DNA from: Candidatus Nitrotoga sp. BS | Lineage (GTDB): Bacteria; Pseudomonadota; Gammaproteobacteria; Burkholderiales; Gallionellaceae | Direction of reading: 5' to 3' | Length of the DNA: 60,265 bases | NCBI RefSeq assembly: GCF_927797785.1 | Contig: NZ_CAKMLL010000070.1 | Coordinates: 1-60,265, forward strand | Part shown: piece by piece, positions 7,552 to 16,576 of the stretch | Layout of the letters: each line of letters opens with the position of its first letter | Position numbering within the stretch: position 1 is the stretch's first letter | The notes under the pieces: generated by a model | Databases searched by the model: none | Told to the model about the DNA's origin: nothing | What the model saw: only the letters and a program-made list of their open reading frames with translations | Program-made: the position numbers and the translations under genes

Positions 7552-9504
7552 TTACCCGTTTTTTTTGATTTTTTCCCGCATCATCGTCACCGCTGCCTTG
7601 CAGCCGTCGCCACGATCGGTCTCACCGAAATCGACAAGTGCTAATATGGCGGCAGCCGGCGTAATGGCCGCTAGGGCAAGGCCTCCCAGGATCTTCATGG
7701 CAATAGGCGCGGCATCGATAGCCACTGAAGGATCGGCAAATTGACCGCTGATCGTGATGGGAGAACGCAGACTTACGGGACTCCAGTCTTTGGGCGCAGG
7801 CACTAGACGTAGATCCAGCTTCTCACTGTCGAGTGCCACAGATCCGGTCATAAAGAAAAGAGTGTCGGTCGTGTCGAGCAAGAATAGTTTAGATTTAACC
7901 TGCCCCTTGTGGATCGGAAGATCAATCATGGCACAATTAAGCGGTAGAGGCTTTTTGGCGCTGATGGCCACACCGATCGCCTGAGCCAGGTCCAGGCCAC
8001 CCAACTCCATCACTAGGTGTGACAATGTTCCATGGCGGATCTGGCCATGAAGCTGACCATCCAGCGTGCCCAGGATGGCTGCAACAGAGCGCCCGGTACC
8101 TGTAACGCGGACATTGCCTGTAAATCGTCCCGAGATCATGTCCTCGCCATTGATCTTGTCACCGTTCACCCATTGCGCCAGATCGACATTTTTTAGCCTG
8201 AGATCCGCTTCGAAGATAGGTTTAGCGTTGTTTGTTTCGGCATCCAGTTTAAACATGCCGGCCAGGCTGCCCTTAGCAATCGTAGCCTCAATGTCGTTGA
8301 GCGCCAAGCGACCGTCTTTTAGCACCAACTGCGTCGCCAGAGCTTGCAGAGGAAGCAACGCATTAGTACCCAGATCAAGTTTGTCAATATCGAGTCTGAT
8401 ATCGGCGTCCATTGCGTGTAATGAGGGAATGTCAAATTCTTTAGCAGGCAGGACGCGCCCTCCTGGTGTACTTGGTTTCCGCTTGCCTTTTTTCGGTTCA
8501 GGTTTAGCGCCGACAGATGGCGCCAAGTCTTGCAACACTAGTTTTTTGGCATTGATATTCCCACTGAGCATTGGCGGTTCGGGCTGTACATCAAACTTCA
8601 GGTTGGCGGAAAGGTCGCTATGACCAATTTTTACCGTCTCTAGCTTGAGGGTAACTACCTGTCCTTCCCGCGTGATGTCGCCCTCCAATAGGTAGGGCGG
8701 CGTCGCTGGCAAAGTGACGCCGGGAATAGCCGTCATTACGCCCAGGCTTGGACCTTCAGCCCGCACCTGGCCTTTGATGCCATCGGCCGCGAACAGATTT
8801 TCAACGCTGCCAGTGAAAAAAAACTTAGTTTCACCGAGGGAACTTTTGACGCGAAAGAGCTTGGTTGAATCGCCGGCATCGGTACTGAGAATATTTGACG
8901 CTTCAATCTCTGCGGTTACCGGATCGTTGCGTAAACTCCCATCCGCGATAATGGATAATACTTTGCCGTCGGATGATTCACTTGTATGTGCGACGATATT
9001 GAGACGTAGATCATTCACATTGTCACCGAGTACGATCTTAATCAGTCCGAGTTCGACCTTTTTGACAACCGGCAGCGGAAGTGATTTGTCCACTTCGTTG
9101 GGCGCTGCTTCCTTGTAGTCTGTGAACTGCCAGGTGGCCTTGTCGAGGCTGGACCTGATCAGCCGTACTTCACCTTTATCAATAGCGACAAGTGGCAGCG
9201 AGACCGGGCCACCAAACAGACTTTTCCATGCTGCCCTTATTTCGAATGTTTTCAGGCTCAGAAATGGCTTTTCTCCAGCCCATTCTGGCGCAGCAATCGA
9301 CAAGCCCCCAGCACTTATCTGGATAGTCGATCGAAAGTGCAATCGAAACGGAGGGTCGATTTGAACCTCACGGTTCAGGGCGGAGCTTGCAAACGTGGCT
9401 ATCGGGGATCGCAAATATCGCCACCCCAGCAGTTCACTGACAACCACACCAACCAGCAACAACAATATCAGCACGAACAAGCTTGAGCGAAAGTTACGTG
9501 ACAC
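7552..9504 (-). CDS. AsmA family protein
   Basis: A 650-residue protein with one N-terminal membrane anchor (SSLFVLILLLLVGVVVSELL) and a long beta-rich periplasmic body, ending in the AsmA C-terminal region with LDGQLHGQIRHGTLSHLVME, LPLNCAMIDLPI and a SPITISGQFADPSV block. AsmA-like proteins are predicted inter-membrane lipid-transfer or outer-membrane assembly factors. I chose the GTG at 9502-9504 because GGGAG lies six bases upstream and the anchor follows directly; an ATG at 9576 would add 24 residues without a ribosome site. A Lys/Pro-rich linker lies near residue 345. Isolated gene, no operon partners. Confidence 0.85.
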   Translation of the reverse strand: MSRNFRSSLFVLILLLLVGVVVSELLGWRYLRSPIATFASSALNREVQIDPPFRLHFRSTIQISAGGLSIAAPEWAGEKPFLSLKTFEIRAAWKSLFGGPVSLPLVAIDKGEVRLIRSSLDKATWQFTDYKEAAPNEVDKSLPLPVVKKVELGLIKIVLGDNVNDLRLNIVAHTSESSDGKVLSIIADGSLRNDPVTAEIEASNILSTDAGDSTKLFRVKSSLGETKFFFTGSVENLFAADGIKGQVRAEGPSLGVMTAIPGVTLPATPPYLLEGDITREGQVVTLKLETVKIGHSDLSANLKFDVQPEPPMLSGNINAKKLVLQDLAPSVGAKPEPKKGKRKPSTPGGRVLPAKEFDIPSLHAMDADIRLDIDKLDLGTNALLPLQALATQLVLKDGRLALNDIEATIAKGSLAGMFKLDAETNNAKPIFEADLRLKNVDLAQWVNGDKINGEDMISGRFTGNVRVTGTGRSVAAILGTLDGQLHGQIRHGTLSHLVMELGGLDLAQAIGVAISAKKPLPLNCAMIDLPIHKGQVKSKLFLLDTTDTLFFMTGSVALDSEKLDLRLVPAPKDWSPVSLRSPITISGQFADPSVAIDAAPIAMKILGGLALAAITPAAAILALVDFGETDRGDGCKAAVTMMREKIKKNG

Positions 9505-9792
9505 GATTTTCTCCCGGGGTATTAGGAAAAACAATGTACCTTTTCCATGAGCATTGAGTATAGGACATGACGTCATGTCACTCTTAAAAGCTTTACTCGG
9601 ATTACATTAACTTGGCTAACCCTTAAATATTAAGAATAACAAAGCATTTTGGACAGGGTCTGTGCGCGATCGCGCTTAGTCGATTATAAATATCGGAGCC
9701 GTTATCAGTTCTTGGAGTCAAATCAGTACCGCGGCCACAAAATTCATATCGTATATCGACTGATGCAGATAATATTTCGCTATAACTCTAAA

Positions 9793-9933
9793 GGGCGCCT
9801 CTAAAAATTCAATTTTCTAGACAAGACAAGACGCGAGTAAAAAATTTGAGCGCGGCATATGGTTGATATGTAAGCGATAATTTTTTTCGAGTAACGCAGT
9901 ATTGTGACGAAAATTGGATTTTTAGAGGTGCCC
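9793..9933. repeat. MITE-like element, copy 1 (141 bp)
   Basis: Terminal inverted repeats GGGCGCCTCTAAAAATTCAA and, inverted, GGGCACCTCTAAAAATCCAA enclose an AT-rich non-coding core. The same ends occur at 35651-35832 and 52978-53153. No coding capacity, so it would need a transposase in trans. Confidence 0.85.
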
Positions 9934-10032
9934 TAAAATGTAGTGGTCTAATAGAAACGTACACCTCGATAGGATCATTATTCAGCTAGAGAGACAAGTC
10001 CAAGGAACAAGCAACGCACGCATTACGAAGCC

Positions 10033-10263
10033 GCATTTAAATTAAAGGCCGGCTCCGCCAGAATATGTGCCGTGTTATATATGGCTGCCGTCGCAGGAAC
10101 ACGCTACAACCCACACGTCAAAGCTGTTTATGACCGCCTGCTTGCCCGAGGCAAGTCAAAGACGTCCTCCCTCGGTGCCGCAATGCGCAAGCTGGTGCAT
10201 TTATGCTTTGGCGTACTCAAAACTCAACAGCCATATCAACACAATTATCTGAAAAATGTTTGA
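10033..10263 (+). pseudogene. IS110-family transposase C-terminal remnant, copy B
   Basis: The frame reads KAGSARICAVLYMAAVAGTR followed by YNPHVKAVYDRLLARGKSK and VHLCFGVLKTQQPYQHNYLK, then a stop. This is the C-terminal domain of an IS110-type transposase with the conserved catalytic-Ser region (KAGSARIRAVLY type). The N-terminal RuvC-like DEDD domain is absent. Copy A at 5783 lacks the first 16 residues and carries a stop. Confidence 0.8.
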
Positions 10264-10314
10264 CTTTAAAGACGGTATCTACTCGCTAGCCAGCCATTCA
10301 TAAAAGCCAGCTAC

Positions 10315-10406
10315 TTATCCCGCCAATCCCGCATAAACATTCTGCACATCGTCATCCGCATCGACCGCTTCCAGGAACGCTTCCACTTTTTCGCGCTCGG
10401 CGACAA
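10315..10406 (-). pseudogene. yebC 3'-end duplicate
   Basis: The minus strand encodes [20 protein letters not shown] followed by NVYAGLAG and a stop, which differs by only a few residues from the C-terminus of the intact yebC at 28562-29263 (about 88% DNA identity). The fragment ends abruptly next to a truncated group II intron, so a second yebC copy was probably destroyed here. Confidence 0.85.
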
Positions 10407-10431
10407 CTAGCCTGACACAGGGGGTAAAGGG

Positions 10432-10800
10432 TTGAAGACGGGCAAAAGCTATCCGCATGTCTGCCCGTCAGCTAAATCTCTTGTAAAAATCAAAGAGCGT
10501 ATAACGCAACTGACTGCACGGGAACGAGCGCCGATACTGCTGGAAAATATAGTTGGGAGCATGAATGCCAGCCTTCGCGGGTGGTCGAACTACTTCCACT
10601 ACCGTAATTCCAATGGTGTGCTGGAGAAGATGAAGACGCATGCGGAAGAACGTTTGCGAAAGCATCTGATGAAACGGCACAAGGTCAAAGATCGAGGGAT
10701 CGGCCTTGGCCGTTTCCCGAGCCAGCAGCTTTATACGAAATATGGGCTATACAAGGTTCCAACAACGGCAGGCTGGAAATCGGCGCATGCCTCGGTGTGA
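10432..10800 (+). pseudogene. Group II intron reverse transcriptase/maturase, C-terminal fragment
   Basis: 122 residues covering only the maturase (GIIM) X domain and tail: LENIVGSMNASLRGWSNYFH followed by YRNSNGVLEKMKTHAEERLR and LYTKYGLYKVPT. The motif GWxNYF is diagnostic of group II intron-encoded proteins. The seven RT motifs are absent, so it cannot support retrohoming. It is not the C-terminus of the downstream RT, which has its own GWVNYF. Confidence 0.85.
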
Positions 10801-10811
10801 AGAACATCGGA

Positions 10812-10843
10812 AAGCCGTATGCGTTAGTAGCGCACGTACGGTT
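10812..10843 (+). ncRNA. Group II intron domain V (intron A)
   Basis: AAGCCGTATGCG, loop TTAGTA, then GCGCACGTACGGTT folds as the conserved domain V hairpin with the AGC catalytic triad at the 5' side and a two-base bulge on the 3' side. It follows the maturase stop by about 10 bases as expected. Confidence 0.75.
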
Positions 10844-11356
10844 GTGCGTCCAGCGAAGGCTGGCGTGTTCAGCAGGAGATAGACCTGCCGGGGAAAGAGT
10901 CAGAAACCCCGTAGCTTGGATAGCAGGGTAGCGGGTAACCAAAACTCTGAAGCCTATCGACAAAGCTTTCCTTGGGGAAGCGCGAGTCACTGGGCCGTAA
11001 CGAAAGTGAACGCAGAACTAGCCTCGAAAATGCTAATTCCAAAGGCCGAACCTCTAACCGTAAGGTGAAGGCAGCATGGGTAGACGAAATCTGACCGATA
11101 CGACTATTTCACTTTGGCGGGGTTAAAGCGACAGCACGGAGACAAAGGACATGCTAAGCAACTGGAGAAACCCTACTCGCCCCGACGCGAAATCGCTGGA
11201 GCAAGGTAGACCTTATAACCGGTAAATCCGGGAAATGGGTTGAAGGCGGGAGGGAGGCGGACGGGTTAGTAGTAGCGATAAAGCGGAGTAATGTCCGTGG
11301 AGCGAAGGTACCCTGCTGCATTGTAATTTCTCTGACACAAGAAAGGCAGGGACGAA

Positions 11357-12656
11357 ATGATAAAAACGTCCGTTAGTTTGCAAGATCTGAGAAGGAGAAT
11401 ATACGTCAAGGCGAAGGCAGAACCGTCATGGCGTTTTTGGGGGCTGTACGTTCACGTCTGCAAGATGGAAACACTGGTCATGGCGTATGAGATGGCTCGG
11501 AAAAATGACGGGGCACCGGGAATAGACGGGGTCACGTTCGAGGACATTGAGGCGTTGGGGGTGGCGACATTTTCGGGCAGATACAAGACGAACTTACAGA
11601 GAGAACCTACGTACCGTTACCGGCGCGCAAGCAGGAAATATCGAAGGGAGATGGAAAGTTCAGAACCCTGTCGATACCGGCTATACGTGATCGGGTGGTG
11701 GCAGGTGCGCTCAAGCTGATATTGGAACCAGTCTTCGAGGCTGATTTCCAGGAAGGGTCATTTGGCTACCGACCCAAACGGACAGCGCATGAAGCGGTGA
11801 ACCGGGTAGCAAAAGCAATTGCTCAGTACAAGACACGCGTGATTGACTTTGATCTGCGCGCCTATTTTGATACGGTTCGGCATGAACTGCTATTGAAGAA
11901 AGTGGCGCTACGCATCGATGACTGTGACGTGATGCACTTGTTGAAAGTGATGCTGAAAGCTTCCGGCAAACAAGGCGTACCGCAAGGTGGTGTGATTTCA
12001 CCGTTACTCAGCAATATTTACCTCAACGAGGTAGATAAAATGTTGGAACGGGCAAAGGAAGTTACACGCAACAGCAAGTACACCTATGTTGAGTATGCAA
12101 GATTCGCAGACGATCTGGTTATATTGATCGATGCGCATCCGCGCAATGCATGGCTAGTGAAGGCGGTAGAAAAGCGACTACGAGAGGAATTCGCCAAGCT
12201 ACAGGTTGAAGTGAATGAAGAGAAAAGCAGCATGGTGGACTTGAGTCGCGGGGAAAGTTTCGGATTCCTCGGATTTGACTTTCGACGCATCCGCAGCAAA
12301 AAAGGGGTGTGGCGACCACACTATGCACCGAAGCTGAAAAAGCGGACGGGGCTATTGGAGAAACTCAGGGAGGTGTTCCGCAGACATCAGTCGCAACCGG
12401 TTGATCGCGTAGTAGCATTGATCAACCCGATGATACGTGGTTGGGTGAACTACTTCGCAGTTGGGGACTCGGGCAAGTGCTTTAACTTTATCCAAGACTG
12501 GGTAGAAAAGAAGGTAAGGCGGCATATGATGCGATCCCGGAAACGCAAGGGCGCAGGCGTCAGCGGTGGAGTAGGCAATGGTTGTATGAGACGCTGGAGC
12601 TGTTTAAAGGCTACCGTATTTCAGGATCAAGGTTGAAAGCAACGCCAGCAGGATAG
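11357..12656 (+). pseudogene. ltrA: Group II intron reverse transcriptase/maturase, two frameshifts
   Basis: The N-terminal frame from ATG 11357 reads ...MARKNDGAPGIDGVTFEDIE and fails near 11570. One base over, the frame continues IFGQIQDELTERTYVPLPAR, GDGKFRTLSIPAIRDRVVAG and all RT motifs: FDLRAYFDTVRH, QGGVISPLLSNIYL, YARFADDLVIL (FADD replacing the common YADD) and GFLGFDFRRI. The maturase motif INPMIRGWVNYF follows. A second shift near 12555 leads to RQRWSRQWLYETLELFKGYR and the TAG at 12654. With two shifts it is unlikely to be functional. Confidence 0.85.
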
Positions 12657-12688
12657 GTCACATAACCCTTGGGGTGAAACATGCAGGA

Positions 12689-12760
12689 GAGCGTAGTGCG
12701 GGAATTGGGGTTAGCAGGGCTTTTGCGAAGCAAAAACTCGCAAATCCGCCTGCTGCGTTC
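12689..12760 (+). ncRNA. Domain V of group II intron B with expanded terminal loop
   Basis: GAGCGTAGT-GCGG pairs with CCGC-CT-GCTGCGTTC: a nine-pair stem with wobbles, a two-base CT bulge and a four-pair upper stem, plus the AGC triad, as in canonical domain V. The usual four-base GAAA loop is instead about 44 bases, containing an internal hairpin TTTTGC-GAA-GCAAAA. Pairing was worked out by eye. Confidence 0.6.
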
Positions 12761-13133
12761 GACGTGGCGGGAGCTGGAAACGTGACGATTGTGCGCGCGC
12801 CTGTTCTCGACCCTACTGATGAGGGAGGGCAGGCGAGAACCTGTTCTCTACTCTACCTCATGGTGCTGCTGTTAACTGCTTGTTAAAGTAAATAAATAAA
12901 ACCAGCTGCGCCGAGAAGCGGATACCCTGAAGTCGGCATCGCCCCATGCTCGCAATGTTTCGTCGAGCCGGATTATGAGATCAGATTGATCTTTCGTACT
13001 TGGCAGTGGCGCTGTAGCCGACAGATGAGTAAAAACTCACGTCTTGAGTGCCACCTGTAATTGTTGTCAAGGAAGATTAAAGAATCAAACGGAGCGGCTC
13101 AAGTCCATCCCTTAAATTCTGTTTATCCGCGTT

Positions 13134-13619
13134 TCAATAGCGTCCCTGTGTTTTGTTGATGTAATTGGAAAGCTGCTGGGTTTCCTGGTTCATTCGCATT
13201 AAGTTGGAGTGGGTAACCCTGAACAGTGCGCGCATCACTTTATAGGCTAGGCGAGGGTGGGCGTCCACCACTGTGTCAAAGTCCTCCGGGGTGAGCGTGT
13301 AGACCGTGGCATCGCCTACCGCACGCAGAGTCGCCTTGCGCGGCGTCTGGTCTACAAATGCGCGAGTACCGGCGCACTCGCCGGCAGTCATTGTGTATAT
13401 CGAATTCTGCATGCCACTAATGTCGGCGCTGAAAACGGCAAGCTTGCCGGAGGCGAGAATAAAAAGTGACTGGACGGCTTCGCCCTCGCTGACGAGCAAT
13501 TCGCCATCCTTTAACTGGCGTACACCCATTTTCTCCGCCAGAATCTTGGCTTCGTCTTCTGTGATTTCCGAACATACCGCTGATTTGCCGATTAGCTTGT
13601 AGTCTGCCTCATTTCTCAT
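13134..13619 (-). CDS. Cyclic nucleotide-binding domain protein (no HTH)
   Basis: 161 residues that form a single cNMP-binding/Crp-like beta-barrel: LKDGELLVSEGEAVQSLFIL, ASGKLAVFS, TMTAGECAGTRAFVDQTPRK and ATVYTLTPEDF. It then has the C helix (RALFRVTHSNLMRMNQ) and ends without a DNA-binding helix-turn-helix, so it is not a Crp-type activator by itself. The phosphate-binding cassette is degenerate (GECAGTRAFVDQTPRKAT, with no canonical RxA pattern around Glu), so ligand binding is uncertain. AAGGAG lies ten bases before the ATG. Monocistronic; no clear partner among neighbours. Confidence 0.8.
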   Translation of the reverse strand: MRNEADYKLIGKSAVCSEITEDEAKILAEKMGVRQLKDGELLVSEGEAVQSLFILASGKLAVFSADISGMQNSIYTMTAGECAGTRAFVDQTPRKATLRAVGDATVYTLTPEDFDTVVDAHPRLAYKVMRALFRVTHSNLMRMNQETQQLSNYINKTQGRY

Positions 13620-13756
13620 TTCAAGATGCTCCTTTTCTTCTATGCCGTCGAGTCAGTAATGTTGCACGGTTTTATTATAGCTTAAGGGCATCCTCATGGC
13701 GTGGTGACAGAAAAATGTCACTTTGCATGCTCGACATTCAAGACCGAGCCAACACT

Positions 13757-13920
13757 AGCAGCCTGTCGGACTTAAAGGAAATCGGCTGCAAATTGAGCTG
13801 AGCGGTGTATATTTCGCCGCTTTTTTGGGCAATAGAACAACTATTACCCTGCAAAATCGTCAAAATCTGCCCTCGCTCAGCTCAATTTTCGCTACGATTC
13901 TTTAAGTCCGACAGGCTGCT
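13757..13920. repeat. MITE-like palindromic element, 21-bp perfect terminal inverted repeats
   Basis: AGCAGCCTGTCGGACTTAAA plus G at the left end and its exact reverse complement at the right end. The inner arms (AATTGAGCTGAGCG) are also inverted, giving a 164-bp long imperfect hairpin with no coding capacity. Only one copy is in the window. Confidence 0.85.
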
Positions 13921-13924
13921 TGTC

Positions 13925-14100
13925 TGTAGTGGACCCTGTTTCCCGGACAGTGAATTAAGATGGTAGCCTGCTGTAAAAAGGAGCGGGTTGCGAGTGAATC
14001 GAACCGTAAGAATTTCAGTGGTAAATTTAAGGTCAAAGTGGCCATCGAAGGGATTCGTGGCATCAAAACGGTGAATGAGATTGGTCAGGAGTTTGGGGGA
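13925..14100 (+). pseudogene. IS3-family element, left end and orfA remnant
   Basis: The left end TGTAGTGGACCC...TTTCCCGGACAGTGA is typical of IS3-family termini. The following frame reads NRKNFSGKFKVKVAIEGIRG and IKTVNEIGQEFGG, the N-terminal helix-turn-helix of OrfA (KTVNEIAQEFGV type). It is cut after about 35 codons by the repeat at 14105. orfB and the right end are missing. Confidence 0.8.
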
Positions 14101-14104
14101 AGAA

Positions 14105-14245
14105 TAGATAGAGTCAGAGTAATATTAATTACTCCAAGAAAGGCAGGGCGCCCACAAAATAAAATAGACCTTACCAATCAATACTACTCTGACCCCATTA
14201 ATTCCTCTGACCTCATTAATTCTCATTAATTCTGACCCCATTAAT
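14105..14245. repeat. Intergenic repeat related to 7333-7418
   Basis: About 85% identical to 7333-7418: GTCAGAGTAATATTAATTAC, then AAGAAAGGCAGGGCG and CAATACTACTCTGACCCC, followed by three short tandem ATTAATTCTGACC-type blocks. It separates the IS3 remnant from the cbpM tail. Confidence 0.75.
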
Positions 14246-14246
14246 T

Positions 14247-14372
14247 CGTAAGGCTTTGCGCTTGCAGCGCGATCTGGATATTGGTCTCGCCGGGGCGGTA
14301 TTGGCGATGCAATTAATGGATGAGATCGAATTGCTGCGCACTCGTTTGCGGACGGTGGGTGGCGAGTACTGA
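14247..14372 (+). pseudogene. CbpM-like chaperone modulator, C-terminal remnant
   Basis: The + strand encodes RKALRLQRDLDIGLAGAVLA followed by MQLMDEIELLRTRLRTVGGE and a stop. This matches the C-terminal coiled part of CbpM/MerR-like modulators of the DnaJ homologue CbpA (LRLRRDLDVNLAGAALVLDLL pattern). The MerR-like N-terminus and any cbpA are missing, and a repeat abuts the 5' side. The identification rests on about 40 residues. Confidence 0.6.
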
Positions 14373-14615
14373 GCGATTAATCGCTCGGCATCGGAATTTT
14401 TCCGCTGGAGTATTGTGTTTTGAGAAGTGTGAGTTAAAAAAATTGACTGCAATTACAAGCGGGTTATTCGATTTTTAAATTTTGGTGTTGTAATGATTGC
14501 AGACTCAAAAAGGTTTTGAGGTAGTTAAAATACATCTACCTCAAAACCAAACACATTGGAGTAAAGAACTACTACGCCAGATGTCTAAATTTAGAATAAC
14601 TTGTTGATTAAGTAA

Positions 14616-15431
14616 TTATATTTTGCGACGACGAGAAACTGCAAAACCTGCAAGACCCAAACCTAATAATGCCAGAGTTGCTGGTTCAGGCACGCCACTC
14701 ACCGCGCTGACTGAAGCATTTGAGACCAGATAGCCTGGGGTGCCTGAGACATAATTTGATAGCGTATCGCCGAATACCCAGTTTACTCCGTAGGCCTTAT
14801 TGGTAACCAACTCATCCGGTGCACCGGTCCCCAGACCAGCCCAGCCAGCAGTTAGCTGAGCAGGCGTAGGTGCCTGAATAACAAAGCTTGCGAGATCCGC
14901 GAAGGTGAGCCCGACGCCCGCATTCGGCAACCAACTTTTGTCAGTGACTTCAAAAATTTTTGCCACCTTGTCTGAGAGATCAGCAAAGCTCAAATCGTAA
15001 CCATTGCTGTACAGCGGTTGAAAATTAACGTCTGAAGGTTCATTTGCTACTACTGCAAAGTTGCCAGCGCCATCAGTAATCCAGAAATTAAGATAGGGTG
15101 CCACTTGAGGTCCTGAACCAGCAGTGAACCGAGTCACGTCGTCTAGCCGTGTTATAGCGACACTTTGCAAACTTCCCAGCGTTTGCCCGTTAATGTCATT
15201 CGAACCTAAAGCAGCCTTTTGGCCAGCCACTGTGATTAAAAAATCTGTTTGACCAACAGCTGGATAACTTATCGTTGGCGTACCACGAATAATAAAGTCG
15301 ACAAACCCAGCATGAGCCACAGTGGACATCAACAGACCTACAACAATGCTCATTGAACGAATCAAATTAATATTGATTACTAAAGAAGCCTTGGTTGCTG
15401 GCTCTGTTGCCTTCGAACTTATAGATCGCAT
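14616..15431 (-). CDS. PEP-CTERM sorting domain protein
   Basis: 271 residues. An N-terminal signal segment (SMSIVVGLLMSTVAHA) is preceded by a long positively charged n-region. The body has no cysteines and no recognised domain. The C-terminal exosortase signal is VPEPATLALLGLGLAGFAVS followed by RRRK. AGGAGG lies close before the ATG at 15429-15431. It has no strong sequence relation to the other PEP-CTERM protein at 5952. A clear sigma-54 promoter like the one at 6790 is not seen. The function of the exported part is unknown; such proteins are usually linked to extracellular polysaccharide or surface structures. Confidence 0.85.
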   Translation of the reverse strand: MRSISSKATEPATKASLVININLIRSMSIVVGLLMSTVAHAGFVDFIIRGTPTISYPAVGQTDFLITVAGQKAALGSNDINGQTLGSLQSVAITRLDDVTRFTAGSGPQVAPYLNFWITDGAGNFAVVANEPSDVNFQPLYSNGYDLSFADLSDKVAKIFEVTDKSWLPNAGVGLTFADLASFVIQAPTPAQLTAGWAGLGTGAPDELVTNKAYGVNWVFGDTLSNYVSGTPGYLVSNASVSAVSGVPEPATLALLGLGLAGFAVSRRRKI

Positions 15432-15895
15432 TTCAACCTCCTAAAAAATTAAGGGTTATAGATAATTGGCACAATATGTTTGCCTTCAATCTAAATAACC
15501 TCGTTGGACTTAAAAGATAAAAATGCCACACGAAGTGCTAAATTGAAGCGTATTTAAAACAAGCATGAAATATGCCATAAATAGATGTGTTGGTTTATAT
15601 ATATGATTTAAAATGAATAAAAATAACTCGCTAAAATTATTTCATAATTGATGGCTTAAAATTTTCAGGAACTGTAAAGAAATTCGACATGGGTTACATA
15701 GGTGGGCAGTCTCTAATAAAACTATTCTTCAGATTGAATAACCAATCACAACCGCTTATTTTTTAATCGTGGATTTAGAATCGTAGGGATTAGATCTGCA
15801 CACAATTTTTTCCCTTTCAGGTAATTGCGTTGATACGGCTGTTGATTTTTAAGTCGGGTACCTGGTTTTATTACTTCCAAATATTGATATAGACC
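15432..15895. other. AT-rich intergenic stretch, no gene recognised
   Basis: The leader of the PEP-CTERM gene on one side and the 3' side of the dsbA-like gene on the other. It is very AT-rich with many stops in all frames. A short palindrome-like GGCACAATATGTTTGCC at about 15468-15484 is the only structured feature noticed. Confidence 0.6.
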
Positions 15896-16576
15896 CTAAC
15901 CGGGCGCAAATTTGGCCAATGTTGTTTCTCGAATAATGCGTTTTATTTCATCCCGCATTGTCTGGTGGTTCATATAGTCGATGGGAATGGGATAGTTAGA
16001 ATTATTATGCACAAGCCGCAGAGATGGATAGGAGGAAACACCGAGCTGTCGGGACTGGCGAATCTCGTGTTGCAGTAGATTATCTATTTTCGTACTGCTC
16101 AAATCTCTGGCAAATATTGCAATATCCAACCCTATCTCTTGCGCACATCCTTGCAGTGTTTCCGGTAAGGATGGATTCAATGCGTTTTGATAATAGGCTC
16201 TTTGAATAGCTCGCACCATTTCCGGTTCCGCATGTTGCTTTCTGGCTGCCAGAACTGCACGGCAAGCCGGATAGGTAGAACGGAAGGGCGTATTACGTGA
16301 CCAGAAATCATAATTAAACGATACCCCTGGCACAGTCTGCTCAATCTGCTGCCAGATATGCTGAATTGTATGTTGCATACTTAGCAACATGGGTTCTGTC
16401 GTATCGGGCGCGAGTCCACCTGCCAAATATATAATCGCAATTTGCTCAGGCAATTCGGCTTGCAGCGCAGCCCAGCTCCGACTAAATGCATAGCACCAGC
16501 TGCACATCGGGTCGTGAATATAAAAAAGACGGGTTATGGAGGAAGCGGTACTACCTGTTTGGATAATTTGTTTCAT
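15896..16576 (-). CDS. DsbA-family thioredoxin-fold protein, copy 1
   Basis: 226 residues with the DsbA/FrnE-like fold: beta strand LFYIHDPM, active site CSWC at residues 25-28, an inserted helical domain (YPACRAVLAARKQ), and the cis-Pro loop GVSSYPSLRLV. No signal peptide is visible, so it is probably cytoplasmic, like FrnE/YwbO-type oxidoreductases. A paralogue about 85% similar lies at 27746-28435 in the same orientation. DNA similarity extends into the 5' leader (TACTCAAG just before both ATGs), so this is a segmental duplication. No strong ribosome site. Substrate unknown. Confidence 0.85.
   Translation of the reverse strand: MKQIIQTGSTASSITRLFYIHDPMCSWCYAFSRSWAALQAELPEQIAIIYLAGGLAPDTTEPMLLSMQHTIQHIWQQIEQTVPGVSFNYDFWSRNTPFRSTYPACRAVLAARKQHAEPEMVRAIQRAYYQNALNPSLPETLQGCAQEIGLDIAIFARDLSSTKIDNLLQHEIRQSRQLGVSSYPSLRLVHNNSNYPIPIDYMNHQTMRDEIKRIIRETTLAKFAPG

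Larger units (their letters stand above)
10415..10843 (+). mobile_element. Group II intron A, 3' remnant
   Basis: The remnant contains the maturase C-terminus (10432-10800) followed by a domain V (10812-10843). The 5' ribozyme domains and the reverse-transcriptase domain are gone. Its expected domain VI is not found directly after domain V; instead a second intron starts at 10844. Confidence 0.75.
10844..12860 (+). mobile_element. Group II intron B (full length, decayed)
   Basis: The 5' end GTGCG at 10844 directly follows domain V of intron A. About 510 bases of structured domain I-IV RNA precede the RT gene at 11357-12656, and domain V is at 12689-12760. The 3' boundary near 12860 (after CTCTACCTCAT) is approximate. 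The arrangement suggests intron B inserted in intron A between domains V and VI, a twintron-like nesting. The 12861-13133 stretch shows nothing recognisable. Confidence 0.75.

Noticed and set aside
11357-12656. Retron or diversity-generating RT
   Set aside because: It has a maturase GWVNYF domain and is flanked by group II ribozyme parts including domain V; there is no template or variable repeat.
13134-13619. Crp/Fnr transcription factor
   Set aside because: Only the cNMP-binding domain is present; the protein ends before any helix-turn-helix.
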